DNA of 47,711 nucleotides, from contig JBKHXK010000019.1 of assembly GCA_046566065.1 (NCBI GenBank), positions 1-47,711 of the forward strand, given 5' to 3'. The position numbers were made by a program, and so were the translations under genes. Numbering within the stretch: position 1 is the stretch's first letter; every line of letters starts with the position of its first letter. The notes under the pieces were generated by a model. That model saw only the letters and a list, made by a program, of their open reading frames with translations, was not told where the DNA came from and ran no database searches. The DNA comes from MB1-2 sp046566065. GTDB lineage: Bacteria; Actinomycetota; CADDZG01; WHSQ01. Of the stretch, positions 15,435 through 23,968 are shown piece by piece.

Positions 15435-16232
15435 TCAGTCGTAGGAGTGCTCGGGGCCGGGGTAGGTCCCCTCGGCCACCTCCGCTGCGAACCCGGCCGC
15501 CGCTCGCTTGATCTCGTCCGCCAGCGAGGCGTAGCGCTTCACGAACTTCGGAGCCTTGCCCTGGGTGATGCCGAGGAAGTCGTGCCACACCAGGACCTGA
15601 CCGTCGCAGGACGGTCCGGCGCCGATCCCGATCGTCGGAACCTCCAGACCACGGGTCACCTCGGCAGCGAGAGCGGATGGGACCGCCTCGAGAACGATCG
15701 CGAAAGCTCCCGCCGCCTCCAGATCCTTGGCGTCCTGCACGATCCGGTGGGCCTGTTCGTCGCTACGGCCCTGTACCCGGTAGCCGCTGAGCTGGTTGAC
15801 CGACTGAGGGGTGAGCCCAAGATGGCCCATCACCGGGATGCCGGCCTCGGTGAGCCGAGCGACCAACTCGGTCACCCTTCCGCCGCCCTCCAACTTGACC
15901 GCGTTCGCTCCGGCTTCCTTGAGGAAACGACCCGCGTTATGCATCCCTTCGTCGAGCGATCCTTGATAGCTCATGAAGGGCATGTCTCCTACGACGAAGC
16001 AGTTGGTCGTCCCGCGACGGACCGCTCTCGTGTGGTGGAGCATCTCGTCCATCGTGACCGGCACCGTCGAGTCGTAGCCGAGCATCACCATGCCCAGGGT
16101 GTCGCCGACGAGGACGAGAGGGATGCCCGCCTCTTCGAGCAAGCGGGCCGAGAGAGCGTCGTACGCGGTCAGCATCACGAATCGCTCGCCGCGCTCCTTG
16201 TAAGCGCGGATGTCACGCACCGTTACAGACAC
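15435..16232 (-). CDS. panB: 3-methyl-2-oxobutanoate hydroxymethyltransferase
   Basis: 265 residues, the standard PanB length. It transfers a hydroxymethyl group from 5,10-methylene-tetrahydrofolate to ketoisovalerate, the first step to pantothenate and coenzyme A. Motifs: MLTAYDALSARLLEEAGIPL, VGDTLGMVMLGYDSTVPVTM (metal-binding Asp), VVGDMPFMSYQ, AVKLEGG, GIPVMGHLGLTPQSVNQLSG, VLEAVPSALA (catalytic Glu) and IGIGAGPSCDGQVLVWHD. The start is GTG 16232, six bases after an AGGAGG site. It is a single gene here: panC and panD are not in the window. Hairpin element B follows it. Confidence 0.96.
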   Translation of the reverse strand: MSVTVRDIRAYKERGERFVMLTAYDALSARLLEEAGIPLVLVGDTLGMVMLGYDSTVPVTMDEMLHHTRAVRRGTTNCFVVGDMPFMSYQGSLDEGMHNAGRFLKEAGANAVKLEGGGRVTELVARLTEAGIPVMGHLGLTPQSVNQLSGYRVQGRSDEQAHRIVQDAKDLEAAGAFAIVLEAVPSALAAEVTRGLEVPTIGIGAGPSCDGQVLVWHDFLGITQGKAPKFVKRYASLADEIKRAAAGFAAEVAEGTYPGPEHSYD

Positions 16233-16288
16233 TGTCGCCTCCTAGTGGGTAGCCGCAGCGCTGCAGATACTACGCCGGAGATGAGAAA

Positions 16289-16310
16289 GGGCCCCCGTCA
16301 CCGGGGGCCC
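16289..16310 (-). terminator. Hairpin terminator after the K/G-rich secreted protein gene
   Basis: GGGCCCCCG-TCAC-CGGGGGCCC forms a 9-bp stem with a 4-base loop, 19 bases beyond the stop at 16329 on the minus strand. The following minus-strand bases are CTTTCTC, a weak T-tract. Confidence 0.7.
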
Positions 16311-16328
16311 CATGTTCTTCTCGGTTCG

Positions 16329-17720
16329 TTACGGCGTCTCTGCGCCCGGCTCCTGAGGATCGATCTTCACTTCCCCTAGCCAGAGCTTGACGACGGTGTC
16401 GCCGCCCATGCCGAGGTAGTTGGCCACATCGAGGGTCCAGCCACCACAGTCGCTCGTCTTGATCCCCACGAGCTTCTCGGAGCTCGCCGTCGACTCCCCG
16501 CCGTGCCCCGTGGCCGAGAGCCCGTTGGGGAAGACCGGGCCGATGGGAACATCGTTCAGCTCGATGATCGGGTTGAACGCCCGGGACCGCGCCGCATAGC
16601 TGCCGTCCGTGTGGAGCAGGTTCAGGTCGTAGTCGTTGCGGGCCGGGAACTCGACCAGTGCGTAGAGCCCGGCTTCGGCCGCCTTGCTGTCCACCTGGAT
16701 GTTGAACGCGGAGTGGCTGGCAGGCAGCACCCCGGTGCCGAAGAGGTCCGCGTCGGCCGCCGACTCCTCCAGGGTGATCGTCTGCTCGAAAGGCTTCGCC
16801 TCGGTGGCCGAGTCGGTCAGCACAACAGTCGGCTGGTCCTTGCCGGCCTCTCCGGGCGTGAAGGGGGCGCACTGAGCGGAGGGAGGGCCCGGCTTGGGCG
16901 ACTTCTTGCCCTTGCCCTCGCAGCCACGCTTCTTGCCCTTGCCGTTGTCGCAACCCTTCTTCTTGCCGGGGATCGGGTTCTTGCCCGGAGGCGTCTTGCC
17001 GGGAGTCCCTGCGTTGCTCTCGACCATCACGTAATCGGTTCCGTTCGCCGTGTTGTCGATCATGAGGGGGCCGGTGTTACCGACGGCTTCCGCTCCGGCC
17101 ACGATCGTGGTCGACGCGAACGGGGCCGTAAGAGAAGGTCCTGCCAGGATCGGGCTATAGGCCCGGGGGAAGGTAAGCGTCAGGATCCCGGTCCCCTCGG
17201 GACCTTCGACGATCGCGTGCTTCCCTTCGACACCGTTGCTGTAGACGCTCGTCCCGTCGTTGCAACGATCGACCAGCTTGATGAGCGGCGGTCCCTGGTA
17301 GGTCGTGGACTGGCCGTTCGAAGCGCCGGGGATCAGCCCGTACCAGCGCAGGCAACCCAGGGCGTTGCTGCCGGCGGATCCTTCACCTGCGTTCGTGTAG
17401 GCCTGGTAGGCGATCGAGGTGGTGGCGGGGCCCGGCTTCTCTGTCTGGAAATGGACCGAGACCGTCTCGGAGTCGTTCGTGAACCAAACCCTCAGCAGGT
17501 CGCCAACCGTCGACCCGTCTGCAGGAGTGGCCTTGTCCCCCTGGAACCCGGTCTTGTCGCGGTTGCCCTGGTCGTTCAGGAAATTGCCGTCGTTGAGGGG
17601 ATCCTCGATCTGCACGACCGCCGGCACCTCGGGTGCCTCTTCGGCCGCAGCAGCGGGAAGGAGGTGAAGGCCCGAGGCTACGAGTGCCAGAGAGGCCAGC
17701 AGGGTCACGATCTTCTTCAT
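16329..17720 (-). CDS. Secreted protein with Lys/Gly-rich linker, function unknown
   Basis: 463 residues. The N-terminus MKKIVTLLASLALVASGLHL and LPAAAAEEAP give a Sec signal peptide cleaved near residue 25-27. A first beta-rich part (about 30-235) contains FTNDSETVSVHFQTE, a second (about 285-460) contains FNIQVDSKAAEAGLYALVEF and DYDLNLL, and between them lies a very basic linker KKKGCDNGKGKKRGCEGKGK (about 250-275). The second half looks like a pre-peptidase or choice-of-anchor beta sandwich. GGGAG eight bases before the ATG is the ribosome binding site. The next gene upstream is also secreted, but a terminator separates them. I do not recognise the family. Confidence 0.75.
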   Translation of the reverse strand: MKKIVTLLASLALVASGLHLLPAAAAEEAPEVPAVVQIEDPLNDGNFLNDQGNRDKTGFQGDKATPADGSTVGDLLRVWFTNDSETVSVHFQTEKPGPATTSIAYQAYTNAGEGSAGSNALGCLRWYGLIPGASNGQSTTYQGPPLIKLVDRCNDGTSVYSNGVEGKHAIVEGPEGTGILTLTFPRAYSPILAGPSLTAPFASTTIVAGAEAVGNTGPLMIDNTANGTDYVMVESNAGTPGKTPPGKNPIPGKKKGCDNGKGKKRGCEGKGKKSPKPGPPSAQCAPFTPGEAGKDQPTVVLTDSATEAKPFEQTITLEESAADADLFGTGVLPASHSAFNIQVDSKAAEAGLYALVEFPARNDYDLNLLHTDGSYAARSRAFNPIIELNDVPIGPVFPNGLSATGHGGESTASSEKLVGIKTSDCGGWTLDVANYLGMGGDTVVKLWLGEVKIDPQEPGAETP

Positions 17721-17823
17721 CTCATACTCCCAGGTCGAGGAACGGGCTGAGAACGCCCTTTCCGGCCATCCGTCCTGGAGGCAGGGTTCGGCATCATGCG
17801 TCCGATTCCTCCAGGAAAAACAG

Positions 17824-17850
17824 AGGCCCCGAACGCCAGGTCCGGGGCCT
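17824..17850 (-). terminator. Rho-independent terminator of the small secreted protein gene
   Basis: On the minus strand AGGCCCCG and CGGGGCCT pair across an 11-base loop and are followed by CTGTTTTTCC, a clear T-run. It begins about 20 bases after the stop at 17870. Confidence 0.85.
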
Positions 17851-17869
17851 TCTGGTTGCTCTGCTCGGC

Positions 17870-18343
17870 TCAGTAAGGCTTGAGCGTGAACTGCATCGTG
17901 GTCGGACCACCGGTGTAGTTGTGGAGCAAGATGAAGGACGTGCCCGGCGAAACCACTCCGGACTCGTCCGTACCGGCCGCGTTGAAGGCCCCCACGCTGG
18001 CGCAGGACGAATCGAAGAGATAGATGTCGATGTCGTGCTCGATCCCTTGCGCGGAGCCGGTGGCGTCGATCGAGGACGTGATCTTCTGGTACTCCTTAGG
18101 CACCTCGAAGACGTAGGCATCCAGGCCATTGCTGCTGGGCAGCGCACACGATCGGATGAACTCCTGCGGGGTCACTCCGACCACGGTGCCGCTCGTGCTG
18201 TAGAAGACGGGGTGACCGAGCGCGGCGGTGACCTCTTCACTCGTATACGGCTTCGGACCCTTCTTCTTCTTGGCGAGCGAGGGCCCGGCCAGGGCCGCGA
18301 CCAACGCGAGAACGAGTCCGAGGATCAAGAGCTTCTTCGTCAT
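17870..18343 (-). CDS. Small secreted protein, function unknown
   Basis: 157 residues. A signal peptide MTKKLLILGLVLALVAALAG ends at PSLA before KKKKGPKPYT. The mature part has two cysteines (SCALPSS and DSSCASVG) that could form a disulfide and a pattern of beta strands (GIEHDIDIYLFD, TSFILLHNYTGGPTTMQFTL) as in extracellular sandwich domains. GGGAGGAAA precedes the ATG. It has its own terminator and an upstream terminator belonging to the acyl-CoA ligase, so it is a single-gene transcript. The family is not recognised. Confidence 0.72.
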   Translation of the reverse strand: MTKKLLILGLVLALVAALAGPSLAKKKKGPKPYTSEEVTAALGHPVFYSTSGTVVGVTPQEFIRSCALPSSNGLDAYVFEVPKEYQKITSSIDATGSAQGIEHDIDIYLFDSSCASVGAFNAAGTDESGVVSPGTSFILLHNYTGGPTTMQFTLKPY

Positions 18344-18423
18344 GCCGGTTTCCTCCCTGAAAGGTTTCCCTCATGGTTCTGGGGAAACCGAGAGAGTCCT
18401 GCATCGAGAGCGCCTGCGAAACG

Positions 18424-18456
18424 CCAAAGGCCCGGCCTCTACGGCCGGGCCTTTGG
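18424..18456 (-). terminator. Hairpin terminator after the acyl-CoA ligase gene
   Basis: CCAAAGGCCCGGCC and GGCCGGGCCTTTGG form a perfect 14-bp stem with a TCTAC loop, 21 bases after the stop at 18478 on the minus strand. There is only a short T-run (CGTTTCG) after the stem. Confidence 0.8.
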
Positions 18457-18477
18457 CACCGGAGTCCTGGTCTCGAG

Positions 18478-20358
18478 TTACTTGCGGGTCGGGGCCTTGG
18501 CGCCGGCCCCCGAAGGAGACTCCTTGTTGTAGAGGTCCTCGATCACATCGGCGTAGAACTCGTTGATCTTCTTGCGCTTGACCTTCATGGTCGGCGTGAT
18601 CTCCTCTTCCTCCTGGAGGAAGTCGCGCTCGAGGATCCGGAACTTCTTGATCCCCTCGACCTTAGCGAGGCCCTGGTTCAGTTGGTTGATGGCGCCCTCG
18701 ATCTCCTTGATCGTGCGCTCGTGGTTGGCGATCTCGGCGATCCCGCCTTCGATCCCCTGCTCCTTGGCCCACAGCGGCGCAGCCTCTTCGTCGAGAGTTA
18801 CCAGAGCGGTCAGGAACGGACGCTTGTCGCCGATCACGACGACCTGCGAGATCAGCTTGTGACTGGACTTCAGCCGGTTCTCCAGCTCCTGCGGCGCGAT
18901 GTTCTTGCCGCCGGCGGTGATGATCAGGTCCTTCTTACGGTCGGTGATCTTCAGGTAGTTGTGCTCGTCGAGCTCGCCGACGTCTCCTGAGTGAAGCCAT
19001 CCATCGGCGATCGTCTCGTTGGTGGCCTTCTCGTCTTTGTAGTAGCCCTTCATGACGTTCGCGCCCCGGACGAGGATCTCGCCGTCCTCGGCGATCTTGA
19101 CCTCGACACCCTTCAGGGGCTGGCCTACCGTCCCGATCTTCACCCTGTTGATCGGATGCCACGTGGTGGGGCCGTTGTCCTCCGACTGCCCGTATCCCTC
19201 CGAGATCTTGATGCCGACGGAGTGGAAGAACCAGATCAGCTCGGGAGCGAGTGGGGCGGCCGCCGAGAGAGCGAGCCCGCATTCCTCCAGGCCGAAGGCA
19301 GCACGGATCTTGTGGAGCACGAGCTTGTCCAACAGAGCGTGCTGCACCTTCGTCCCGAGCGGGATCTTGGCGTCGAGAGCGCTGCCGCCGCGAGCGATCG
19401 CCTCCTGCTCGGCCTGGGTGATCTGCTTGCCGAGCTCGACCGCCTTCTTGGCGAGCTTGGTCTTGCGGTCGTTGGGATCGGCCGCGGCCATCTTGGCCGT
19501 TACACCTGCGTAGAACTTCTCCCACACGCGCGGCACGCCGAAGAAGTAGGTCGGCTTACAGGCCTGGAGGTCGACGATCAGAGTGTCGATCGACTCCCCG
19601 AACCAGGTTTCGCTGCCGTTGAAGATCTGCATCAGGTGCGAGGTCATCCGCTCGGCGATGTGCGAGAGCGGCAGGTACGACAGCGCACGAGCCGTCTGCC
19701 CGCCCTTCGTGAGCTCTGCGAACGGCAGGCGCTCGTCCAGCATCTGCGCTGTCGCCCAGACGTTCGAGTGGGTCAGCATCACGCCCTTGGGCGGGCCCGT
19801 GGTCCCCGACGTGTATACGAAGGTCGCGAGGTCTTCAGGCTTGACCTTGGAACGTTCCTGTTGCACCCGCGTGTCCTCGACGGAGGAGCCCGACTTCAAG
19901 AAGTCGTCCCACGTCATCACGAAGTCCGCGTCGGCATCGCCCTGATAGCCGTCGAACACCACGACCTTCTGCAGGTCGGGGAGTTCCGAGCGCACCTTCA
20001 GGATCTTCTCTAGTTGCTCCGGCACGTCGACGAAGGCGACCTTGGATTCGGAGTGTTGGATGATGTAAGCCACCTGCTCCGGCGAGTTCGTGGTGTAGAT
20101 CGCCGCGGTGGCGCCTCCGATCGACATCGCGCCGACGTCCGCGATGTGCCACTCGGGCCGGTTGTTGGACAGCAGGCTGATCTTGTCGCCGTGGCCGAAG
20201 CCGAGAGTCATCAGCCCTTTCGAGGTCTGCTCGACCACCTCGCCGTAGCGTCGCCAGGTGATGTCTCGCCACTCCCCGCCCTTCTTGTAGCGAAGCGCTA
20301 CCTGGGAGGGGTGTTCCTTGATCCGCTCATGGAACCGCTCGATGATGGTTTGGGCCAT
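18478..20358 (-). CDS. Long-chain fatty-acid-CoA ligase (FadD15-like AMP-dependent synthetase)
   Basis: 626 residues. It activates fatty acids with ATP to acyl-AMP, then acyl-CoA. The P-loop-like motif FVYTSGTTGPPKGVMLTHSN lies at about 187-206, SEGYGQSEDNGPTTW is the adenylate site, WLHSGDVGELDEHNYLKITD the hinge region, and KKDLIITAGGKNIAPQELEN the C-terminal domain. The internal insert after KFYAGVTAKMAAADPNDRK is typical of the large FadD15/LACS group. GGGGGAG seven bases before the ATG is the ribosome binding site. M. tuberculosis fadD15 sits near ArsA/SRPBCC genes as here, so it probably feeds the same lipid pathway as the nearby oxidase and SRPBCC protein. Confidence 0.92.
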   Translation of the reverse strand: MAQTIIERFHERIKEHPSQVALRYKKGGEWRDITWRRYGEVVEQTSKGLMTLGFGHGDKISLLSNNRPEWHIADVGAMSIGGATAAIYTTNSPEQVAYIIQHSESKVAFVDVPEQLEKILKVRSELPDLQKVVVFDGYQGDADADFVMTWDDFLKSGSSVEDTRVQQERSKVKPEDLATFVYTSGTTGPPKGVMLTHSNVWATAQMLDERLPFAELTKGGQTARALSYLPLSHIAERMTSHLMQIFNGSETWFGESIDTLIVDLQACKPTYFFGVPRVWEKFYAGVTAKMAAADPNDRKTKLAKKAVELGKQITQAEQEAIARGGSALDAKIPLGTKVQHALLDKLVLHKIRAAFGLEECGLALSAAAPLAPELIWFFHSVGIKISEGYGQSEDNGPTTWHPINRVKIGTVGQPLKGVEVKIAEDGEILVRGANVMKGYYKDEKATNETIADGWLHSGDVGELDEHNYLKITDRKKDLIITAGGKNIAPQELENRLKSSHKLISQVVVIGDKRPFLTALVTLDEEAAPLWAKEQGIEGGIAEIANHERTIKEIEGAINQLNQGLAKVEGIKKFRILERDFLQEEEEITPTMKVKRKKINEFYADVIEDLYNKESPSGAGAKAPTRK

Positions 20359-20426
20359 TTAGAGGCTCCCCCTTATGAGGTCGTCGACGGCTCGCCGGCG
20401 TCTTCGACGGCGTTCGAGGTGCCAGT

Positions 20427-21719
20427 TTATGGCGAAGAGCGCTTTTCGGCCACGGCCGCTTCGACACGATCCCGAACAGGTGGATGGCTGTAGAGCAAGA
20501 AGACCGCTAGACGCGGCGGATCGAGGTCCGCGAGGTTGGAGAACGCGAGTCGCCGATGGACCCTGATCGCCGTCTCCGGATCATCGGTCAGCTCGAGGGC
20601 GATCTCGTCGGCCCGTGTCTCGAACGAACGGGAAACGGCGTTCTGAGCCGGCATAAGCACCAGTCCCGCGAGCGTGGCGAAGAGGATCAGCAACGGCAGT
20701 CCCCTCGGGTCGGAGAGGTCCCCGGCACCCGCCCAGGCGAGGAGGTCTGTTCGGGTGACCAGAACCCGGAGGAGGGCGAATCCCACGAACAGCCCGAGGG
20801 AAGACAGCAACAGGTTCTTCAGCACGTGGCCCTCCACCTCGTGTCCGAGCTCGTGGGCCACGACGTATCTGGTCTCGGCGGCAGACCCTGCCTCCAGCAA
20901 CGTGTCGTAGAGGACGATCTGCTTCGTCGCGCCGAGCCCGGCCACGTAGGCGTTCTCGACCGTGGACCTTCGACTCGCGTCCGCGACCAGCACCTCGTCC
21001 ACCTGAACATCCGCCGCGGAGGCGAGCGTCCGGATGTCTTTCGCTAGCTCTTGGTCCGCCAGAGGCGTGAAGCGGTTGAACAGGGGTGCGATGAGAACCG
21101 GATAGAGGAAGAAGAGAAGCGCCGTCAACACGGTGAACCCCGCCCACCCCCACAGCCACCAGGCGGTGGGCTGCCAGCGGACCAGGGCAAAGAAGGTCAA
21201 TCCGCCGACCAGCGAGATCACGAGAGCCACGAGCAGCGACCGGATCGAGTCGCCGAACCATCCGGCGGCCGTCTGGGTCGACAGGCCCCATGCCTGTTGC
21301 ACGACGTAACCGCGCACGTAGGCGAGAGGGAGCTGCGCCAGCCACGTGACGAGCGCGACGGTCAGAGCCGCGAGGACGGCCTTGCTCACCCACCCACCGG
21401 GAAGCTCAGCCGCACGAGCCAGGACCGAGCGTAGGGGGCCGCGAGCGAGGATCAGCAGCACCGCGACCTCGAGGAAGAGCGCGGCGCCGTAGGCCGCGTA
21501 AGCACCGCGCCGGTAGGCGCCGTGGCGCTCGACCTGTGCGTCGGTGAAGGTTGCCGCGAGACTCGGATCCGTCGCATGCTGATCCGGCTCGGCGTTGCGA
21601 ACCTCGGCGGGTACGCGAGAAGCAACCGCAGCGAGAGCCGCGGCCACTCCCGACAGGACCAGGATCAAGACCAGCCCGCGCATCATCGTCACGCGAGCAG
21701 GATATGCAGTTGCCAACAC
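20427..21719 (-). CDS. M48-family (Ste24-like) membrane metalloprotease
   Basis: About 420-430 residues. The zinc motif HExxH is in YVVAHELGHEVEGHVL, with the third ligand in the region SFETRADEIALELT. An N-terminal anchor (MRGLVLILVLSGVAAALAAV) and several more membrane segments flank it, in the layout of CAAX prenyl protease 1/Ste24. Bacterial members degrade or process membrane proteins. The start is uncertain: GTG 21719, GTG 21692 and ATG 21686 are in frame and none has a clear ribosome binding site; 21686 begins the signal anchor directly. It is the last gene of the DUF4331/TPR series. Confidence 0.88.
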   Translation of the reverse strand: MLATAYPARVTMMRGLVLILVLSGVAAALAAVASRVPAEVRNAEPDQHATDPSLAATFTDAQVERHGAYRRGAYAAYGAALFLEVAVLLILARGPLRSVLARAAELPGGWVSKAVLAALTVALVTWLAQLPLAYVRGYVVQQAWGLSTQTAAGWFGDSIRSLLVALVISLVGGLTFFALVRWQPTAWWLWGWAGFTVLTALLFFLYPVLIAPLFNRFTPLADQELAKDIRTLASAADVQVDEVLVADASRRSTVENAYVAGLGATKQIVLYDTLLEAGSAAETRYVVAHELGHEVEGHVLKNLLLSSLGLFVGFALLRVLVTRTDLLAWAGAGDLSDPRGLPLLILFATLAGLVLMPAQNAVSRSFETRADEIALELTDDPETAIRVHRRLAFSNLADLDPPRLAVFLLYSHPPVRDRVEAAVAEKRSSP

Positions 21720-21738
21720 CCCGGGGACTGAGCGGAGA

Positions 21739-22146
21739 TCACCGCTCTGTGTGGAGCCGTCTCCCTGCGACGATAGTGAGGATGAGGGCGGCGGTGATGA
21801 GCGCTGCCAACCCGACCCAGCTCAGAACGTCCACACCCGCTTCGCTGTAGGGATCGCTGAACGATGACCAGCGCGGGACCACGTGAACGGCCACGAGGCC
21901 GAGGGCCGTTAGTGCGCCAAAGACGACGGCCGCCCGGGTCCCGAGAACTCCCCCGCGGCGCACCCTCAGAAGAACGACCACCGAGGACGATGTCGCAGCC
22001 GCACCGACCAGGTCCAGCGAAAGAGGCAGGTCTCGGCCCTGGCGTAAGTGATCGAGATCATGCAGGAGGGTCATGGCGACCACCGCCGCGGCCGACAGCA
22101 CGAGTGCCCGCTGCAGGGTGATAGCTCGCTGACCGACCGCGCTCAC
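21739..22146 (-). CDS. Four-helix membrane protein, unknown function
   Basis: 135 residues from GTG 22146, overlapping the TGA of the lipoprotein gene by four bases. Four hydrophobic segments are visible (RALVLSAAAVVAMTLLHDLD, SSSVVVLLRV, AAVVFGALTALGLVAVHVV, VGLAALITAALILTIVAG). The first helix ends in LLHDLDHLRQGRD, where two histidines and two aspartates lie at a membrane face and could bind metal. The loop PRWSSFSDPYSEAGVDVLSW faces the other side. I do not know the family. The overlap suggests joint function with the upstream lipoprotein and TPR protein. Confidence 0.68.
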   Translation of the reverse strand: MSAVGQRAITLQRALVLSAAAVVAMTLLHDLDHLRQGRDLPLSLDLVGAAATSSSVVVLLRVRRGGVLGTRAAVVFGALTALGLVAVHVVPRWSSFSDPYSEAGVDVLSWVGLAALITAALILTIVAGRRLHTER

Positions 22147-22535
22147 TTCCCATCCGTGCTGGCGCCGAGAGCTTCGGCGATGTCGTCGACGACCTCATCC
22201 GAAGCGCCGGTGACTGCCCAATCCGGGCCGTAGGCGGTCCGATGCAAGAGGCGTCCGACTGCCAGCCAGTCGTCGCGATCCTGCTCGCTGCGAAAGGTAG
22301 TGATCGTCACCTCCTCGTTCTCGACGACACAGACCCCCCGCTGCGCGACGAGCGACGCGTGCTCGGTGTCGCCGAGGGTGGTGCCGTCGGCCACCTTCAG
22401 TGCGGTACAGGAGATCCCGGCGTCCTCCAGTGCCCTCACGATCTCTTGCGGCCCGGCATAGGACTTCGCCTCCTGAACGCACGCGGTCAGAGCAAGCAGC
22501 AGAACGATCGAGATCCAGAGCCCCCTGCTAAACAT
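22143..22535 (-). CDS. Putative lipoprotein
   Basis: About 130 residues from ATG 22535 (MFSRGLW), six bases after GAAGGG; ATG 22541 is an alternative. The signal sequence ends in the lipobox LALTAC, with Cys as lipid-attachment residue. The mature domain has two further cysteines (GISCTALK, RGVCVVENE) and the strand VTITTFRSEQDRDDWLAVGR. The start lies inside the end of the TPR gene (8-base overlap) and the end overlaps the next membrane-protein start, so it belongs to that transcript. No named family recognised. Confidence 0.72.
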   Translation of the reverse strand: MFSRGLWISIVLLLALTACVQEAKSYAGPQEIVRALEDAGISCTALKVADGTTLGDTEHASLVAQRGVCVVENEEVTITTFRSEQDRDDWLAVGRLLHRTAYGPDWAVTGASDEVVDDIAEALGASTDGK

Positions 22536-23904
22536 CGGCATCCCTTCGAACGTCGGAGACCCTGCCAGCTGCGCTCGCACCACGTTCCCCTCCTTCGAGG
22601 ATGGCTCGGGCCGTATGCGACTCGATGATCGACCACGAGGGGTCCGCTCGCAGAGCGCTCTCGAACGCGTCGTGGGCTCGCTCCTCTTTGCCCAAGGCGA
22701 GATCGATCATGCCCAGGTGGTACAGGTAACCGGAGTCGCCAGGGCTCCGGCGCACGGCTTGCCTGGCGTACCCGTGTGCCTCTACGAGACGTCCACGCGC
22801 GTACAACGCCCAAGCAAGGGCATCCGACACCGCCGCGCTCTTACGCTGGGCGTAGAGGGTCCTGGCGACCTTCAAGGCGCGATCGAGATGGAGGCCTCGG
22901 TCGACCCAGAAGGTAACGAAGTCCACATCCGGGCGGACCCCGCTCTCCTCGTAGAGCCTTAGGCGACGATCCGCTTCCTTGAAAGCCTGCTGCGCCTCGC
23001 TGCTGCGGCCCTCGATCAGATAGAGCTCACCCAGAAATGTGAAGTTGCCCGGCAACGGGACGTCCTCGACGAGACCAGACAGGATCTCGATCCCTCGATC
23101 CATGTTTCCTTCGGCCGCAGCCAGGTGCGCCGTCGACTCGATCGCACCACCGAAGTCGGGCACGAGATCGAGCGCCTTCCTCAGATGTTCCCCGGCCTTG
23201 TCTAGTCGATCCGCCCCGATGTACAGCTCCCCGAGCTGCCAGTGCGCCCAGGCGGCGTTGTCCTTCGAAGTGCCTGCGAACGCGAGCGCGCGCTTCATCG
23301 CTTCGATCGCTCCGGGGGTATCGCCGAGGATGTCCGCCGCATAGGAGATCCGACCCAGCGAAGAGAGGTCGGGCCGGATGTCGACCATCCGTTGGTAGCT
23401 GTCGATCCCCTTCTCTATGGAACCGAGTTCGAGTTGAGCGTCGCCGGCGATGCCATGTGCTTCGGCGTGGAGCGGAGAGATCGCCACCGCCCGCTTGGCC
23501 CAGCGAAGCTGCCCGCGGAAGTCATGTCGCGATCCCTCGAGGATCGCCATCCCCAAGGTCGCCTCCAGGTTGTCGACCGGCTGCGTTCGGAGCGAAGCGG
23601 CCAGAGCCGCCTCCGCCTTGCCGTAGAAGGCCGGCGCGGCTTCGTTCCGCGCCTTCTGTAGGTAGGCGAACGCGATCGAAGCCTGTGTCGAGGCCAGGCG
23701 CGGCCCGCCCGCGGCGATCTGCTTCTGAAGGGTGGCGATCGCCGAGTCGACGTTGCCGGCATCGACGCGCAGGTCGGTCGCGGCGAGGTACACCGAGGCT
23801 TCCGCCGGTTCTGTTGCCGGGCCCCTGTCGGGGAGGAACGCACCCCCTGTGAAGAGGGCAGCTCCGACCACGATCGCGCCGGCCACTCTCGACTTCCTGT
23901 TCAT
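22528..23904 (-). CDS. Exported tetratricopeptide-repeat protein
   Basis: 458 residues from ATG 23904 (MNRKSRVAGAIVVGAALFTGG), four bases after GGGGGGA. An N-terminal signal anchor is followed by about ten TPR-like helix pairs, for example ASIAFAYLQKARNEAAPAFY, AHWQLGELYIGADRLDKAGE and YLYHLGMIDLALGKEERAHD. TPR arrays bind partner proteins. I recall DUF4331 genes being followed by TPR genes in other bacteria, and the same order is seen here, 64 bases after the DUF4331 stop with a stem-loop between. A scaffold or partner for the secreted DUF4331 protein is a reasonable guess. Confidence 0.85.
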   Translation of the reverse strand: MNRKSRVAGAIVVGAALFTGGAFLPDRGPATEPAEASVYLAATDLRVDAGNVDSAIATLQKQIAAGGPRLASTQASIAFAYLQKARNEAAPAFYGKAEAALAASLRTQPVDNLEATLGMAILEGSRHDFRGQLRWAKRAVAISPLHAEAHGIAGDAQLELGSIEKGIDSYQRMVDIRPDLSSLGRISYAADILGDTPGAIEAMKRALAFAGTSKDNAAWAHWQLGELYIGADRLDKAGEHLRKALDLVPDFGGAIESTAHLAAAEGNMDRGIEILSGLVEDVPLPGNFTFLGELYLIEGRSSEAQQAFKEADRRLRLYEESGVRPDVDFVTFWVDRGLHLDRALKVARTLYAQRKSAAVSDALAWALYARGRLVEAHGYARQAVRRSPGDSGYLYHLGMIDLALGKEERAHDAFESALRADPSWSIIESHTARAILEGGERGASAAGRVSDVRRDADV

Positions 23905-23920
23905 ATCGTCCCCCCGGACC

Positions 23921-23950
23921 CAGGAGGCCCGGCCGAGGCCGGACCTCCTG
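23921..23950 (-). other. Intercistronic stem-loop between DUF4331 and TPR genes
   Basis: CAGGAGGCCCGGCC pairs with GGCCGGACCTCCTG across a 2-base loop with one mismatch. No T-run follows on the minus strand, so it is more likely an mRNA-stabilising or partial-termination element than a full terminator, letting the first gene be expressed more strongly than those behind it. Confidence 0.55.
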
Positions 23951-23968
23951 AGCACATGTTGTTTCCGA

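Noticed and set aside
16503..17750. Plus-strand open frame of 415 codons
   Set aside because: Antisense to the secreted protein gene, which has a signal peptide, ribosome binding site and terminator.
23921..23950. Stem-loop as a full terminator between DUF4331 and TPR genes
   Set aside because: No T-run follows, and the next gene begins within 17 bases with its own ribosome binding site.
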